Source: Lachnospiraceae bacterium (GTDB taxonomy: Bacteria; Bacillota; Clostridia; Lachnospirales; Lachnospiraceae). Taken from it: a DNA stretch of 38,792 nt. The notes under the pieces were generated by a model. That model worked only from the letters and a program-made list of their open reading frames with translations, searched no databases and was not told the origin of the DNA. Shown piece by piece: positions 1-8,154 of the stretch (position 1 is the stretch's first letter; the number at the start of each line of letters is the position of its first letter). The DNA lies in the NCBI GenBank assembly GCA_017619975.1, contig JAFZRH010000011.1, positions 1-38,792 of the forward strand, in the 5' to 3' direction. The position numbers were made by a program, and so were the translations under genes.

Positions 1-36
1 CATATCTGCTATCAGCTGTGCTATAATTCTTTCCAT
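1..36 (-). CDS. start of an unidentified gene, cut by the window edge
   Basis: On the minus strand an ATG at 36-34 opens twelve codons (MERIIAQLIADM) that run without a stop to the window edge. A GGAGG Shine-Dalgarno sequence lies about nine bases upstream, and this is the main support. The fragment is too short to identify. It would be transcribed in the same direction as the MFS and regulator genes upstream, and 116 bases separate it from the MFS stop codon. Those bases hold no other gene or clear terminator that I can see. Confidence 0.45.
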   Translation of the reverse strand, partial: MERIIAQLIADM

Positions 37-152
37 AGGGCCAGTCCTCCGCATTAGTTTTTGTTCGTCAAACTTATTCTAACACGTCGGGCTGGTCTTT
101 CTCTATGCCCAGAAAAAATCCCACAACTATTTTACACTATCTTCGGAGGCTG

Positions 153-1457
153 TCACAGCTCTTTGAATTGTCGGCTGAACAGCAGGGATACGGCTGTGAC
201 AGTAAATCCTACGGAACAGAAAGCCAAAAGAGCCGTGCCGCCGAAGGCCTCCAGTATCGCACCGGCCAGAACCGACGCAATCGGGATCATCCCCTGTGAT
301 CCGATGCTGGTGAGGCTGTTCACCTTGCTCAGCTTGTCCCTGTCCACGATTCGCATGATCGCGGTGGTGACGGGGATGTTGAAACTGGAGATCAAAAAGC
401 CGATCACCAAAAATCCGAGGCTGAGGGTAAGCAGGAAGGGATTCATCCGGGTCCCGCGATCCACAAAGATATAGAAAGCGCCCGTGAGCACAACCATAAC
501 AGCAGCTACGGCACAAAGCAGTCTTGCGGCCTTCCTGCCGCATTTCTCCGCCTGCGTACGGCCGCTCAGGATTGCCGCACCGAGAAGCGAGCTGATCCCG
601 AAGCATACGCTGAACACAGAGAACCAGAGCTCGGGCGTCAGGACGCTGTCCAGCAGATAGGACTGCGCCGCCGCCAGATCCGTTTTTATGAAAAACGGAA
701 GGAAATTGCCTGTTACGGGGGCAAAGAAGAAGTTGATAAACAGGACCGACGCAAGCAGCGCCAGGATCGCTTTTTTGGTCTTGAGGTAAGCGATCCCCTC
801 CGCCATATCGCGGACCGCCAGCTTCAGCGTGAGACGTTCCTCAGACGGATGAAACTCGTAACGGATCAGCATCTCTGAAACGCCGGAGGCGATGTAGCAG
901 GCACCGATCAGGAAAAACAGTGTGTAAACAGGCAATACCGCATACAGAACGCCGGCAAATATGACGCCCAGAATGCTTTCCACAGAACTCTTCATCGTGA
1001 AGTACGAATTGGCCTGCTGCAGCTGCTCTTCCCGCACAATATGCGGAAAGATCGCCCCGGCCGCCGGATTGAACACCCCGCTGACGAAATTGCCCAGCGT
1101 CCCCAGAACAAAGAGGATCACAAGCTGCGCATTCGGTTCCCGAAGCAGCAGCATCAGCGCCGTTGCCAGCAGGATCATGCCGCCTTTCAGATAGTCGCAG
1201 ACGTACATGATCTTTGCCTTGTTTTTGCGGTCTCCCAGTACGCCGCCCACCGGTGTGATGACCAGCATCGCCACACCGCACAGCGCCAGATACAGTCCCT
1301 GAAGAAAGGCGTTGTTGCCGCTGATCTCAAGAATATAGAAACTGACGGAAAAACTGTACAGAATCGAGCCGAGCTCCGATACCAGCGCCCCCAGAAAAAC
1401 CAGCCGGAAATTCCGGTTCCGGAAAATGTTATCCTTTTTTTGCGTATTTTTATTCAT
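153..1457 (-). CDS. MFS-family drug/metabolite exporter (DHA3-like)
   Basis: A 434-aa integral membrane protein, the usual size for a 12-helix major facilitator. The N-terminus (FRLVFLGALVSELGSILYSFS) and the helix 2-3 loop GVLGDRKNK, a version of the MFS motif A G-x-x-x-D-R-x-x-R/K, place it in the superfamily. The overall pattern resembles the DHA3 group of macrolide or siderophore exporters. It probably exports a small molecule by proton antiport; the substrate cannot be read from sequence. The start overlaps the last 8 bases of the upstream XRE regulator, and the Shine-Dalgarno GGGAGG lies inside that gene, so the two are co-transcribed and probably translationally coupled. The regulator is therefore the likely controller of this exporter. 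Confidence 0.85.
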   Translation of the reverse strand: MNKNTQKKDNIFRNRNFRLVFLGALVSELGSILYSFSVSFYILEISGNNAFLQGLYLALCGVAMLVITPVGGVLGDRKNKAKIMYVCDYLKGGMILLATALMLLLREPNAQLVILFVLGTLGNFVSGVFNPAAGAIFPHIVREEQLQQANSYFTMKSSVESILGVIFAGVLYAVLPVYTLFFLIGACYIASGVSEMLIRYEFHPSEERLTLKLAVRDMAEGIAYLKTKKAILALLASVLFINFFFAPVTGNFLPFFIKTDLAAAQSYLLDSVLTPELWFSVFSVCFGISSLLGAAILSGRTQAEKCGRKAARLLCAVAAVMVVLTGAFYIFVDRGTRMNPFLLTLSLGFLVIGFLISSFNIPVTTAIMRIVDRDKLSKVNSLTSIGSQGMIPIASVLAGAILEAFGGTALLAFCSVGFTVTAVSLLFSRQFKEL

Positions 1458-2523
1458 TTTTTGCTGTCGCCTCCCACTGATCGGTAAATTTCGGATCCTT
1501 CAAAAGGCCGATCAGGCTGTCAATGCTTCCCGAAGCGGTCGCACCGAAAGCATCGAAAACGACCGCCTGATCCATGTGCTCGGCAAAGCGCATGGCTCTC
1601 AGGCTGTAATCGGGCATGGCATCGAAACGAAGCGCCATAGCTCTCGCTTCCTTCAGGGACCTGGCTGATTCTTCCTGCCTGCCGGTCTTCGCCTGGACGT
1701 AAGCCAGCAAAACAAGCATTTCTGCCTGTGTTTTTTCGAGGATATCCTGTTTGCTCTCCGTTTTCAGCCCGGTCAGAAGACCGATCCCCCAGCAAAGAAT
1801 GTCGATGGAAGAATCCCAATCGTTGCGGGAACGAAACAGAAACACATAACCGACAATCGCCCTGAGCAGGCAGGACATGCCTGACAGAAGCGCCTCCGAC
1901 AGAAACGGAGCCGCTTCTTCCGGGGCGTCCCCGAAGACGGACAACTGCGCCCCGATATCGCTGCTGAAAATGCCTCCTGCATTGTTTTTCCTTAACAGTT
2001 CGATGCTCTTTTCCTTTTCTCCCAGCAGGAACCAGGCGGTTGACAGGTTCCCGCAGATCGTCGCCTCGCTGATGCGCGGATCATCATTCTGCGGAAGCAG
2101 CACCTTTGCCTGTTCCAGCAATTCCGCCGCCCTCTTCAGCTGCTGCAGGTCATGATTGCTGGCGCCGTAAGCAAGGTAAACTGCCGCACATTCATACACG
2201 GCACGAAAAGAATGCGGATACTTGCCCAATACCTTTTCCGCTTCGCTTATCCCTGCCGGATCCAGCGTCCGACAGTATGAATTGATCCGTTCCAGAGCAG
2301 CATCCAGGCGGTTGTCCTTGATTCTGTAGCCCAGCAGCACATCAACCGACGTGTCGAAGAAATCTGCGATTTCCACGAGCAGGTTCAACTCGGGCTGCGA
2401 TTGCCCGGATTCCCACTTATAGACCGCTCCTACTGTCACGCCCAGCGCTTCGGCCAGCTTTTCCTGCGTCATTTTCCGTTGTTTCCGAAATAACCGGATG
2501 TTTTCAGAAAGCGATAGTTTCAT
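1450..2523 (-). CDS. XRE-family regulator with TPR-like C-terminal domain
   Basis: A 357-aa protein. Residues about 5-60 form a helix-turn-helix of the Cro/CI type (RKQRKMTQEKLAEALGVT followed by VYKWESGQSQP). The remaining ~290 residues are alpha-helical with TPR-like spacing (for example AAELLEQAKVLLP and LGEKEKSIELLRK). Such HTH plus helical-repeat proteins often sense a peptide or other ligand (RRNPP-type regulators), which is an inference here. AGGAGG stands 8 bases before the ATG. The gene leads a two-gene operon with the MFS exporter downstream, its likely target. A good -10 (TATAAT) lies about 35 bases upstream of the start. Confidence 0.85.
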   Translation of the reverse strand: MKLSLSENIRLFRKQRKMTQEKLAEALGVTVGAVYKWESGQSQPELNLLVEIADFFDTSVDVLLGYRIKDNRLDAALERINSYCRTLDPAGISEAEKVLGKYPHSFRAVYECAAVYLAYGASNHDLQQLKRAAELLEQAKVLLPQNDDPRISEATICGNLSTAWFLLGEKEKSIELLRKNNAGGIFSSDIGAQLSVFGDAPEEAAPFLSEALLSGMSCLLRAIVGYVFLFRSRNDWDSSIDILCWGIGLLTGLKTESKQDILEKTQAEMLVLLAYVQAKTGRQEESARSLKEARAMALRFDAMPDYSLRAMRFAEHMDQAVVFDAFGATASGSIDSLIGLLKDPKFTDQWEATAKNE

Positions 2524-2555
2524 GCCCGGATCCTCCTTTGCCTGTTTCCGCTGTC

Positions 2556-2584
2556 ATTATACCCCCGGCACAGAATAATCGGAA
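2556..2584 (-). promoter_or_regulatory. putative promoter of the XRE-MFS operon
   Basis: On the minus strand a perfect -10 box TATAAT (complement of 2556-2561) lies 33 bases before the regulator's start codon. At 17-bp spacing the -35 position reads TTCCGA, which matches TTGACA poorly. This suggests a weak or activator-dependent promoter. An imperfect dyad around an AT-rich stretch (CCAATACT ... ACTGTTGG, 2592-2638) lies just upstream and could bind the regulator itself. Confidence 0.45.
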
Positions 2585-2659
2585 GACACCGCCAATACTA
2601 AAATGATATTATTTTTTATACTGTTGGTATGTGTTTGGCCGATGTGAAGCACTGATATG

Positions 2660-2685
2660 AAAAAGCGGCGGAAAACTCCGCCGCT
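2660..2685 (-). terminator. rho-independent terminator
   Basis: A perfect 9-bp inverted repeat, AGCGGCGGA / TCCGCCGCT, with a 4-base loop. Read on the minus strand it is followed by TTTTT. It would end transcription of the ABC-transporter operon and the gene remnants behind it, before the XRE-MFS promoter. Confidence 0.8.
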
Positions 2686-2708
2686 GAATCCCCAATGTGC
2701 CGCTAAAA

Positions 2709-2990
2709 TCAGAAACAGGCACCCGCGGGAAGGAAGTGCCTGATCTGCGTGCTGGAGGTGTAGGTGCTGGTGACACTGATCCGCAGCCGGTCTGATCCTT
2801 CCGGCCGCTCTCCCTGCGCCTCAGCCCTTATCTGCGCCAGCAGCTCATCGTTGATGAACGTGTCCGGCCCGATCTCCCAGCGGGAGACCGTCTTGCTCAG
2901 TACGTGCAGCTCTTCGGCCAGCTGTTCCTGCGTCAGGCCTTTTTCCTTCCGCAGTTCCTTCAAGAATGTTCCGATCTTCTTCGCGTCTAT
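2709..2990 (-). pseudogene. remnant of an XRE-family regulator with decayed start codon
   Basis: The minus strand encodes a standard Cro/CI helix-turn-helix (DAKKIGTFLKELRKEKGLTQ, then QLAEELHVLSKTVSRWEIG). After that point the protein departs from family pattern and stops at 84-94 codons. The natural start position (2990-2988) reads ATA instead of ATG, although an AGGAGG Shine-Dalgarno sequence is correctly placed before it. The nearest remaining start is a TTG eight codons later. Loss of both the start codon and the C-terminal half marks it as a decayed gene. It is followed by the terminator at 2660-2685. Confidence 0.6.
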
Positions 2991-3078
2991 GTTGTGCTCC
3001 CTCCTGCGGGACCAATATACGGCCGGGCCGCCTCAAAAAGCAAGGACAAAAAACGTTTTCGTATCCTCGTTTATCCTC

Positions 3079-3297
3079 ATTTAAGACGTTCAGCAGAAAG
3101 CTCTCCTGCCGGGCGTCTTCTACACGGGAAGGTATCGGATGTTCACTCAGTCTGAAGCCCATGGCCTTGTAAAAAGCAATGGTTTCTTCAGCAGAACTGT
3201 AGGATGCGTACAGGGCAGAAGCCCCACAGCCTCTGGCATAATCAGCGACAGTTTCAATCAGCCGTCGTCCGATCCCCCGACACCCTCTTTTATCGAA
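3079..3297 (-). pseudogene. C-terminal half of a GNAT acetyltransferase (remnant)
   Basis: Just after the ABC ATPase stop codon the minus strand reads a GNAT motif A (RGCRGIGRRLIETVADYAR), then ALYASYSSAEETIAFYKAMGF and a typical short C-terminus. The acetyl-CoA-binding R/Q-x-x-G-x-G/A loop and the FYKAMGF signature are clear. The N-terminal half (motifs C and D) and any start codon are missing, and the coding sequence begins abruptly at the end of the ATPase gene. This is a truncated gene, probably left by a deletion that joined the ABC operon to the middle of the acetyltransferase. Confidence 0.6.
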
Positions 3298-3940
3298 TCA
3301 GCGTCATCACGCCGGCATCCATTTCGCAGACCGTATCGCAAAGCTCGTCGATATCCATGGGATTATGGCTGGCCAGAAGGATCGTCTTCCCTTCTTTTTT
3401 CAGTTCCTTGATCAGCTTTCTCATTTCCGAAGCGCCTTCCTTATCCAGCCCGTTGAACGGTTCGTCCAGAACAAGAAGGGACGGATCTTCCATGATGGCC
3501 TGCGCAAGGCCCAGGCGCTGCCGCATGCCGAGAGAGTATTTCCCTACAGGCTTTTTCATGTGGGGATCCAGCCCCACGCGCGCGATGGCATCGTCTATTT
3601 CCTTACCGCCTATTTTTTTGTTCAGAGAAGCCAGGATCTCCAGATTTCTGCGGCCTGAGAGATTGGGAAGAAAGCCCGGCGTTTCTATGATGATCCCCAA
3701 GTCAGCGGGGAAATCCGCCTCTTTCCCGATCCGTTTTCCGGCCACGGTCACTTCTCCTTCGTCCGGCAGCAAAAATCCGCAGATGCACTTCATGAGCACC
3801 GTCTTGCCGCTGCCGTTGTTCCCAATGATGCCGTGGATCTTTCCTTTTTCAAAATCACGGGTAACATTTTTCAGCACACATTCTTTGCCAAAAGATTTTG
3901 AGATCCCTTTTATACTGATGGCTATGTTTTCGCCGTTCAT
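3290..3940 (-). CDS. ABC transporter ATP-binding protein
   Basis: A 216-aa cytoplasmic ATPase. Walker A is GNNGSGKT (near residue 40), the ABC signature is YSLGMRQRL, Walker B is LLVLDEP and the H-loop is ASHN. All are intact. Its length and end (CDTVCEMDAGV) resemble the small ATPases of lantibiotic-immunity or bacitracin-type exporters. Only 2 bases separate it from the permease upstream, and its Shine-Dalgarno GGAGGG overlaps the permease's last codons, so it is the fourth gene of a lipoprotein-permease-permease-ATPase operon. It would power the two membrane proteins. The substrate is unknown; self-protection against peptides or envelope stress is the usual role of this class. Confidence 0.88.
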   Translation of the reverse strand: MNGENIAISIKGISKSFGKECVLKNVTRDFEKGKIHGIIGNNGSGKTVLMKCICGFLLPDEGEVTVAGKRIGKEADFPADLGIIIETPGFLPNLSGRRNLEILASLNKKIGGKEIDDAIARVGLDPHMKKPVGKYSLGMRQRLGLAQAIMEDPSLLVLDEPFNGLDKEGASEMRKLIKELKKEGKTILLASHNPMDIDELCDTVCEMDAGVMTLIR

Positions 3941-3942
3941 AT

Positions 3943-4839
3943 TCAGCCCTCCGTTCCCAGAAAGTTAAAGCTATACCTGCGTGCCGCCCGAAGCAGCAGG
4001 AAGAAAAGAAGAAGGATCAGCATTCCGAATATCAGATACGTCTGCCACAGTCTCGGAAGGAGGTTATACCCAAAGTTATGCATATGATAGGTTGCCTGAT
4101 TTAAAGGGGATAACCAGCCGACAGCTACGTTCGCTTTATACATTAAGGCATCCGGCAGGCGAAAGATGACCCGGATCGTCTCGGGATTTAACAAAAATCC
4201 GTAAAGACTGAAAACAAACACGCTGATAACGCCGCCCAGGGTCCCTTTTTTCAGATTCATCAGCAGCATGAGCAAGGCCATGAGCAGCGTATAAAGCATC
4301 ATGAGGGCAAAGATGGTCAGCATGCACTCGTATGGCCGGCTCATCTCAAGCGTTGTTACCAGCGCGGGCAGGGCAACATCCTGCCCTATACCGGAATAGG
4401 CGAGAATCGCCGCTGTCTCCGACCACAGGTTGCCGCCGAAGCTCTGCGTCATGCAGACAAGCGACGTAGACAGCAAAATAAAGACAAGATAGATAAGTGT
4501 AGATAGAATGACGTAAATACCCTGCCCCAGCACCCATGTCTTTCTGTCTGTGCGCATCAGGTAGTACGGCGTCGACGAATCAATAAAAGGCATGTCGGCA
4601 AAGAGCAGCAGCAAAAGCAGGGAGGACAAAAGGATCGAATTAGCATCGCCGAAGGTCCATACGAACGGTTCCGCGAACTGCATCGACGTTTCATACAGCC
4701 TTGCAAAACGTACGGCTTTGTCCGACAGCAGGAAGCAAAGAATGAATGCCAGGAGAAACGTGGTGTAAATGCGGGGGTTTCTGTGCCATTTTCTGAAATC
4801 GAACACGGCAACGGACCATATCTGTTTCAGGCGTTTCAT
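3943..4839 (-). CDS. ABC transporter permease (second membrane subunit)
   Basis: A 298-aa membrane protein with about six hydrophobic segments (for example TTFLLAFILCFLL, ILLSSLLLLLLFAD and a C-terminal LIFGMLILLLFFLLL). The start used is the ATG at 4839-4837, which overlaps the TGA of the preceding permease as ATGA and follows AAAGGAGG at suitable distance. The frame stays open 49 codons further upstream, but that part is inside the other permease gene. The sequence PYYLMRTDRKTWVLGQ parallels KYYLHRTDRKHYMAGK in the other permease, so the two are probably related subunits of a heterodimer. The substrate is not readable. Confidence 0.8.
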   Translation of the reverse strand: MKRLKQIWSVAVFDFRKWHRNPRIYTTFLLAFILCFLLSDKAVRFARLYETSMQFAEPFVWTFGDANSILLSSLLLLLLFADMPFIDSSTPYYLMRTDRKTWVLGQGIYVILSTLIYLVFILLSTSLVCMTQSFGGNLWSETAAILAYSGIGQDVALPALVTTLEMSRPYECMLTIFALMMLYTLLMALLMLLMNLKKGTLGGVISVFVFSLYGFLLNPETIRVIFRLPDALMYKANVAVGWLSPLNQATYHMHNFGYNLLPRLWQTYLIFGMLILLLFFLLLRAARRYSFNFLGTEG

Positions 4840-5597
4840 AGCTGAGAGATCCTCCTTTTGACCGTGCAGAAGAAAACGGCGGCGAGCGCAGCCGTCAGTC
4901 CCAAAAGCAGCAGGATCACGCCCCATTCTCCCAACATCCATCTGGACGACGGATGGATCCATTCCTTCGGATACAGAAAATAGCATTGATCAAAATAACG
5001 TTCATGCAGAATGATCAGAACATAATAGACAATAAACGGCGAGGCATAGGCCATGTATCTGCTGCCGCTCATGGCGGCAAGCGTGATCCCGCACAGAGAC
5101 CAGAATGCCCCCGACAGAAACACCAGAACGAGGCTTCTCATAAGCCCGGCAGAAAACAGACTGTCGCCGACTTCTTTGGCGGCCGGATCTTCCATCGGGA
5201 GGAAGGCGACGGCAAAAAAGACGTACGACGCCAGAAGGCCGAGCACCAGGACCGATCCGCCGGAGATCCAGCACGCCAGGCCTTTGCCTGCCATGTAATG
5301 CTTCCGGTCTGTCCGATGCAGATAATATTTTATAAATCCGCTTTTTTGATCATTCACGAAAGAAGCGGTAAAGGGCAGGGCCGCCAGGATCGGCAGCGCC
5401 AGCGTCATGGCATCCGAAGCGATCGCTTTTTCGATCAGGCTGTGATGAAACGCATTCGGAAGCGATCCGCCCGCGCGAAGAGCTTCAAAAACATCCGGGA
5501 CGGAGGACACCAAAACAACAAAGATCACACCGATCCATCCAATCAGGAAATCCTTGCTGAAAATGGCCTGTCTGATTGCCGACCGTACGGTTTTCAT
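4836..5597 (-). CDS. ABC transporter permease (first membrane subunit)
   Basis: A 253-aa membrane protein of ABC-2/lantibiotic-export type with six likely helices, including FLIGWIGVIFVVLVSS near the N-terminus and WGVILLLLGLTAALAAVFF at the C-terminus. A conserved cytoplasmic stretch (SGFIKYYLHRTDRKHYMAGK) follows the second helix and recurs in the partner permease. It starts 3 bases after the lipoprotein stop codon with only a weak Shine-Dalgarno, so translation probably depends on coupling. Its last codon overlaps the start of the second permease. Confidence 0.8.
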   Translation of the reverse strand: MKTVRSAIRQAIFSKDFLIGWIGVIFVVLVSSVPDVFEALRAGGSLPNAFHHSLIEKAIASDAMTLALPILAALPFTASFVNDQKSGFIKYYLHRTDRKHYMAGKGLACWISGGSVLVLGLLASYVFFAVAFLPMEDPAAKEVGDSLFSAGLMRSLVLVFLSGAFWSLCGITLAAMSGSRYMAYASPFIVYYVLIILHERYFDQCYFLYPKEWIHPSSRWMLGEWGVILLLLGLTAALAAVFFCTVKRRISQL

Positions 5598-5600
5598 CGT

Positions 5601-6998
5601 TTAATAGCCCATTCTTCTGTCAATGATGCTTCCGTCAATGGCATTGATCGTCAGATAGGTTTCGCCGGACCCACCGTAAAAATCCCAGACGGGAACAATG
5701 ACGCCGGCATCCAGCGAATCCGGCTCCAGAATGCGCATCAGGCCAAGCTCGATCCTCTCGATCCCGATCGTTCGCACCTGGCCTTCCGGAACATTGGCAT
5801 GAACGATCAGGATCATTCGTTTGAAAATGTCCATGATGCTTTCAAAATCCTTCATCTGCGTGTATTGCGTCACGATCTCGTTCACTTCCAAAGGATTCTG
5901 CATTTCAAACTGGACGACGCCTTCCTCGCTGACGATAAACGTCAGCTTTTCCGTTCCCCAGACTGGCGCTTTGCCGCCTTTGCCGTCGTCAAAGGCCACG
6001 CCGGAGTCCAGATCGGTCAGATTGTAGTTAAAAGAGACCCCGCCTACAGTTCTCACAAAAGAAATGCGGTAGGCTTTCTGGACCCTGCCGTTGATCTCCC
6101 CGAAAACGATCTCCGTGTTTTTGGCACAGAAATCGGGAAGGCCCAGATCGAAAAGCATCTGTTCCGCCTCCGAAACAGCCTCTGCTTTACTTTTGACCAA
6201 TTCAGGCAGCTCATGGGGATCACCGATCATTTCCATTCCGAAATGCAGTTCGGATTCCGCCTCCGTGCTATAGATTTCGTATTTTTCGGGATACGCGTCT
6301 CTCGACACGTTATAAAGCAGTTCGTAGGTCCTGAAGGCATCGTGATTCGTGATCTTGATACTTCTGTATAGTCCGTCCGAGCCGTCGGAGACCAGATACA
6401 TTTTTTCCTCGTTATAATTGTCTTTATTGACAGTAAACTGCACCGGAGCTTCAGTCAGTCCGTCGCCTTCCCCGTAAGAAGCCAGCTCCTTTTCATATTT
6501 TTGAAGCGTCGCCGTCAGCAGCTCCTGTATCTTCTCATCTTTCTGCTCGATGGCCTCCTGCAGTTCCAGTTTGGTCCGTTCTATCTTCTGCAGCAATTTA
6601 GGCTTCGCCACCGACAGCTGACCGGAATAGGTCTTTTGTCCGTCAAAAAGGACCTGAACATATCTCTCGCATTCTTCTTCCGTAAAGGAATGCCGCGAGA
6701 CCCTGGCGGTCGTCATCTGGGAAGTCTCGGGAACCACGATGGCGGCATCCACAAAAACCTTTAGATTGCCCACCGCATTGGTCAGCGGGCTCTCCAGCGC
6801 ATACGTTTCCGCGGCGCCGACCTGCTCTTTTACGGAAGCGTCTGTCTGCCGGCCCGATCGCGCCAGCTCCATCATCTTGTCATAATCCTTGCCGATCACG
6901 ATCGGATCGTCCGGTGTTTTCTGACATCCGGCCAGCACAGCAAGCGTCAAGGCAAGTGCCAGACATAAGTCCGCTCCCTTTCTGAAATAATTACTCAT
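5601..6998 (-). CDS. large lipoprotein, possibly DUF6034-like, heading an ABC operon
   Basis: A 465-aa protein with a lipoprotein signal peptide: positive start, hydrophobic core LALALTLAVLAGC, and lipobox LAGC with the lipidated Cys at about residue 25. It should be anchored on the outer face of the membrane. The mature part is acidic and charged, with a probable coiled coil around KIERTKLELQEAIEQKDEKIQ. It ends in a repeat-like fold seen in peptidase-propeptide (PepSY-like) proteins (GSGETYLTINAIDGSIIDRR). It resembles, from memory, lipoproteins labelled DUF6034 in Lachnospiraceae. It is first in an operon with two permeases and an ATPase, so it may be a sensor or accessory factor. The function is not known. 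Confidence 0.75.
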   Translation of the reverse strand: MSNYFRKGADLCLALALTLAVLAGCQKTPDDPIVIGKDYDKMMELARSGRQTDASVKEQVGAAETYALESPLTNAVGNLKVFVDAAIVVPETSQMTTARVSRHSFTEEECERYVQVLFDGQKTYSGQLSVAKPKLLQKIERTKLELQEAIEQKDEKIQELLTATLQKYEKELASYGEGDGLTEAPVQFTVNKDNYNEEKMYLVSDGSDGLYRSIKITNHDAFRTYELLYNVSRDAYPEKYEIYSTEAESELHFGMEMIGDPHELPELVKSKAEAVSEAEQMLFDLGLPDFCAKNTEIVFGEINGRVQKAYRISFVRTVGGVSFNYNLTDLDSGVAFDDGKGGKAPVWGTEKLTFIVSEEGVVQFEMQNPLEVNEIVTQYTQMKDFESIMDIFKRMILIVHANVPEGQVRTIGIERIELGLMRILEPDSLDAGVIVPVWDFYGGSGETYLTINAIDGSIIDRRMGY

Positions 6999-7023
6999 TG
7001 ATCAATCCTCTTCTGCCGCCAAG

Positions 7024-7069
7024 ATTCTGTGCAGGGCACTTCCCTCCGGATTATATTGTAGCACAGAAT
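7024..7069 (-). promoter_or_regulatory. promoter region with a 9-bp dyad flanking the -10 box
   Basis: Upstream of the lipoprotein/ABC operon the minus strand has a perfect -10 (TATAAT, complement of 7050-7055). A perfect 9-bp inverted repeat brackets it: ATTCTGTGC at 7024-7032 and GCACAGAAT at 7061-7069. No convincing -35 box is visible. The dyad could be an operator for a dimeric repressor or activator, or it could fold in the mRNA leader. The bases farther upstream (7070-7240) hold no gene that I can recognise. Confidence 0.45.
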
Positions 7070-7239
7070 GGCATCTGTTTTGTATAGTCCCACCCCTATA
7101 AATGTTTAAAAAGAACGCTCCGTTTCATGCAAAAAAAGCAAAACCGTCCCCGAAAAGACAGCATAAAAGCGGCATGGAAAAATTCTCATTTTCGGGCTGC
7201 AGTATGATATGATACTGTCATCTCCCATTCATAAATTAT

Positions 7240-7474
7240 TGTTTAAAGATCAATTTTGAGAAGAGTTGGATCGGCAAGTACGGCAAGGACCAGGAGGCAC
7301 CGGAACTCCGCCTGCTGGTGATGAAAGACGGCTATAAACCGAATAATGTAGCCGATGGAGATCTGCCCGGATATCAGCAAAGTCACGGTTGAACGAACAC
7401 TGACCGATCTGGTAAAGAGCGGATATCTCGAGAAGATCGGCGGCGGCCCCGCAACGGCTTATGTCAGGAGATAA
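7240..7474 (+). pseudogene. frameshifted C-terminal fragment with a winged-helix domain
   Basis: On the plus strand one frame reads INFEKSWIGKYGKDQEAPEL, then RLLVMKDGYKPNNVAD, and then breaks. A second frame continues at about 7361 as ICPDISKVTVERTLTDLVK followed by SGYLEKIGGGPATAYVRR and a stop. Joined, the two read like the C-terminal winged helix of Fic or AlbA/Schlafen-type regulators (a VTVERTLTDLVKSGYLEKIG recognition helix and wing). No start codon or N-terminal domain is present. It is a relic of a gene otherwise lost from this region. Confidence 0.4.
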
Positions 7475-7576
7475 GATCACGGCAGTTGTTGCATTTTTTG
7501 CATAATGCCAGGAACAAGGTGCGCAGATGTTCTGCAGAGATGCTAACACACTGCCCGCGTCTGAAAAACAAATCAT

Positions 7577-7601
7577 CTTTTATCGGTGATTCCGATAAAA
7601 G
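7577..7601. repeat. perfect 10-bp inverted repeat before a membrane-protein gene
   Basis: CTTTTATCGG (7577-7586) and CCGATAAAAG (7592-7601) form a perfect inverted repeat with a 5-base centre. It lies 66 bases upstream of the membrane-protein start at 7668. The position suits an operator or a terminator for the relic upstream. There is no clear T-run, so its role is open. Confidence 0.5.
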
Positions 7602-7667
7602 TATGGGGCTTGGACAAGCACAATGCTTCGGCCTGCCAAGATCATTTGATCAGGAAGGAATCTAATC

Positions 7668-8111
7668 ATGACTAACTCACGCTATAACACCGCCCGGAAA
7701 TGGCTGATATTCTGGACCCTTTTCATTGGGATCGGCGCGGTCGCCGGCGGTCTGAGCATGATCCTGGATCCCAGCGGAAAGCTCCTGCACATAGACGGCA
7801 TGCTCCCCTACTTTCAGAAACTGCCTTTTGCAGACGTGCTGTTTCAGGATCTCCTGTTTTCCGGGTTCGCTTTGCTGATCGTAAATGGGCTGACGAATCT
7901 GACGGCGGCTGTTCTTCTGCTGCGAAAGAAGAGGCTCGGTGTAATTCTCGGCGGGATCTTCGGCATTACCCTGATGCTTTGGATCTGTATCCAGTTCTAT
8001 ATGTTCCCGCTGAATTTCATGTCCACGGCGTACTTCCTGTTCGGCCTGTGTCAGGCCGCCACCGGGTATGCAGCATGGAGGATTCTCAAAAAAGAGGAAC
8101 AGAAGTCATAA
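7668..8111 (+). CDS. small four-helix membrane protein of unknown function
   Basis: A 147-aa protein with four predicted membrane helices (LIFWTLFIGIGAVAGGLSMI, FSGFALLIVNGLTNLTAAVLL, LGVILGGIFGITLMLWICIQF, and a last one around FLFGLCQAATGYAAW). It ends in a charged tail, KKEEQKS. An AGGAAGGA Shine-Dalgarno precedes the ATG. I see no catalytic or binding motif and do not recognise the family. It stands alone on the plus strand, 43 bases before the first hipBST operator box, and has no evident partner. Confidence 0.75.
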   Translation: MTNSRYNTARKWLIFWTLFIGIGAVAGGLSMILDPSGKLLHIDGMLPYFQKLPFADVLFQDLLFSGFALLIVNGLTNLTAAVLLLRKKRLGVILGGIFGITLMLWICIQFYMFPLNFMSTAYFLFGLCQAATGYAAWRILKKEEQKS

Positions 8112-8154
8112 GATGCTTTTTCATACCGGTCTAAGCCCGCGTCTTCTGGAATAA

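Noticed and set aside
4953..6371. 472-codon open frame on the plus strand
   Set aside because: It is antisense to the permease and lipoprotein genes, rich in His/Gln/Arg, without Shine-Dalgarno or family pattern.
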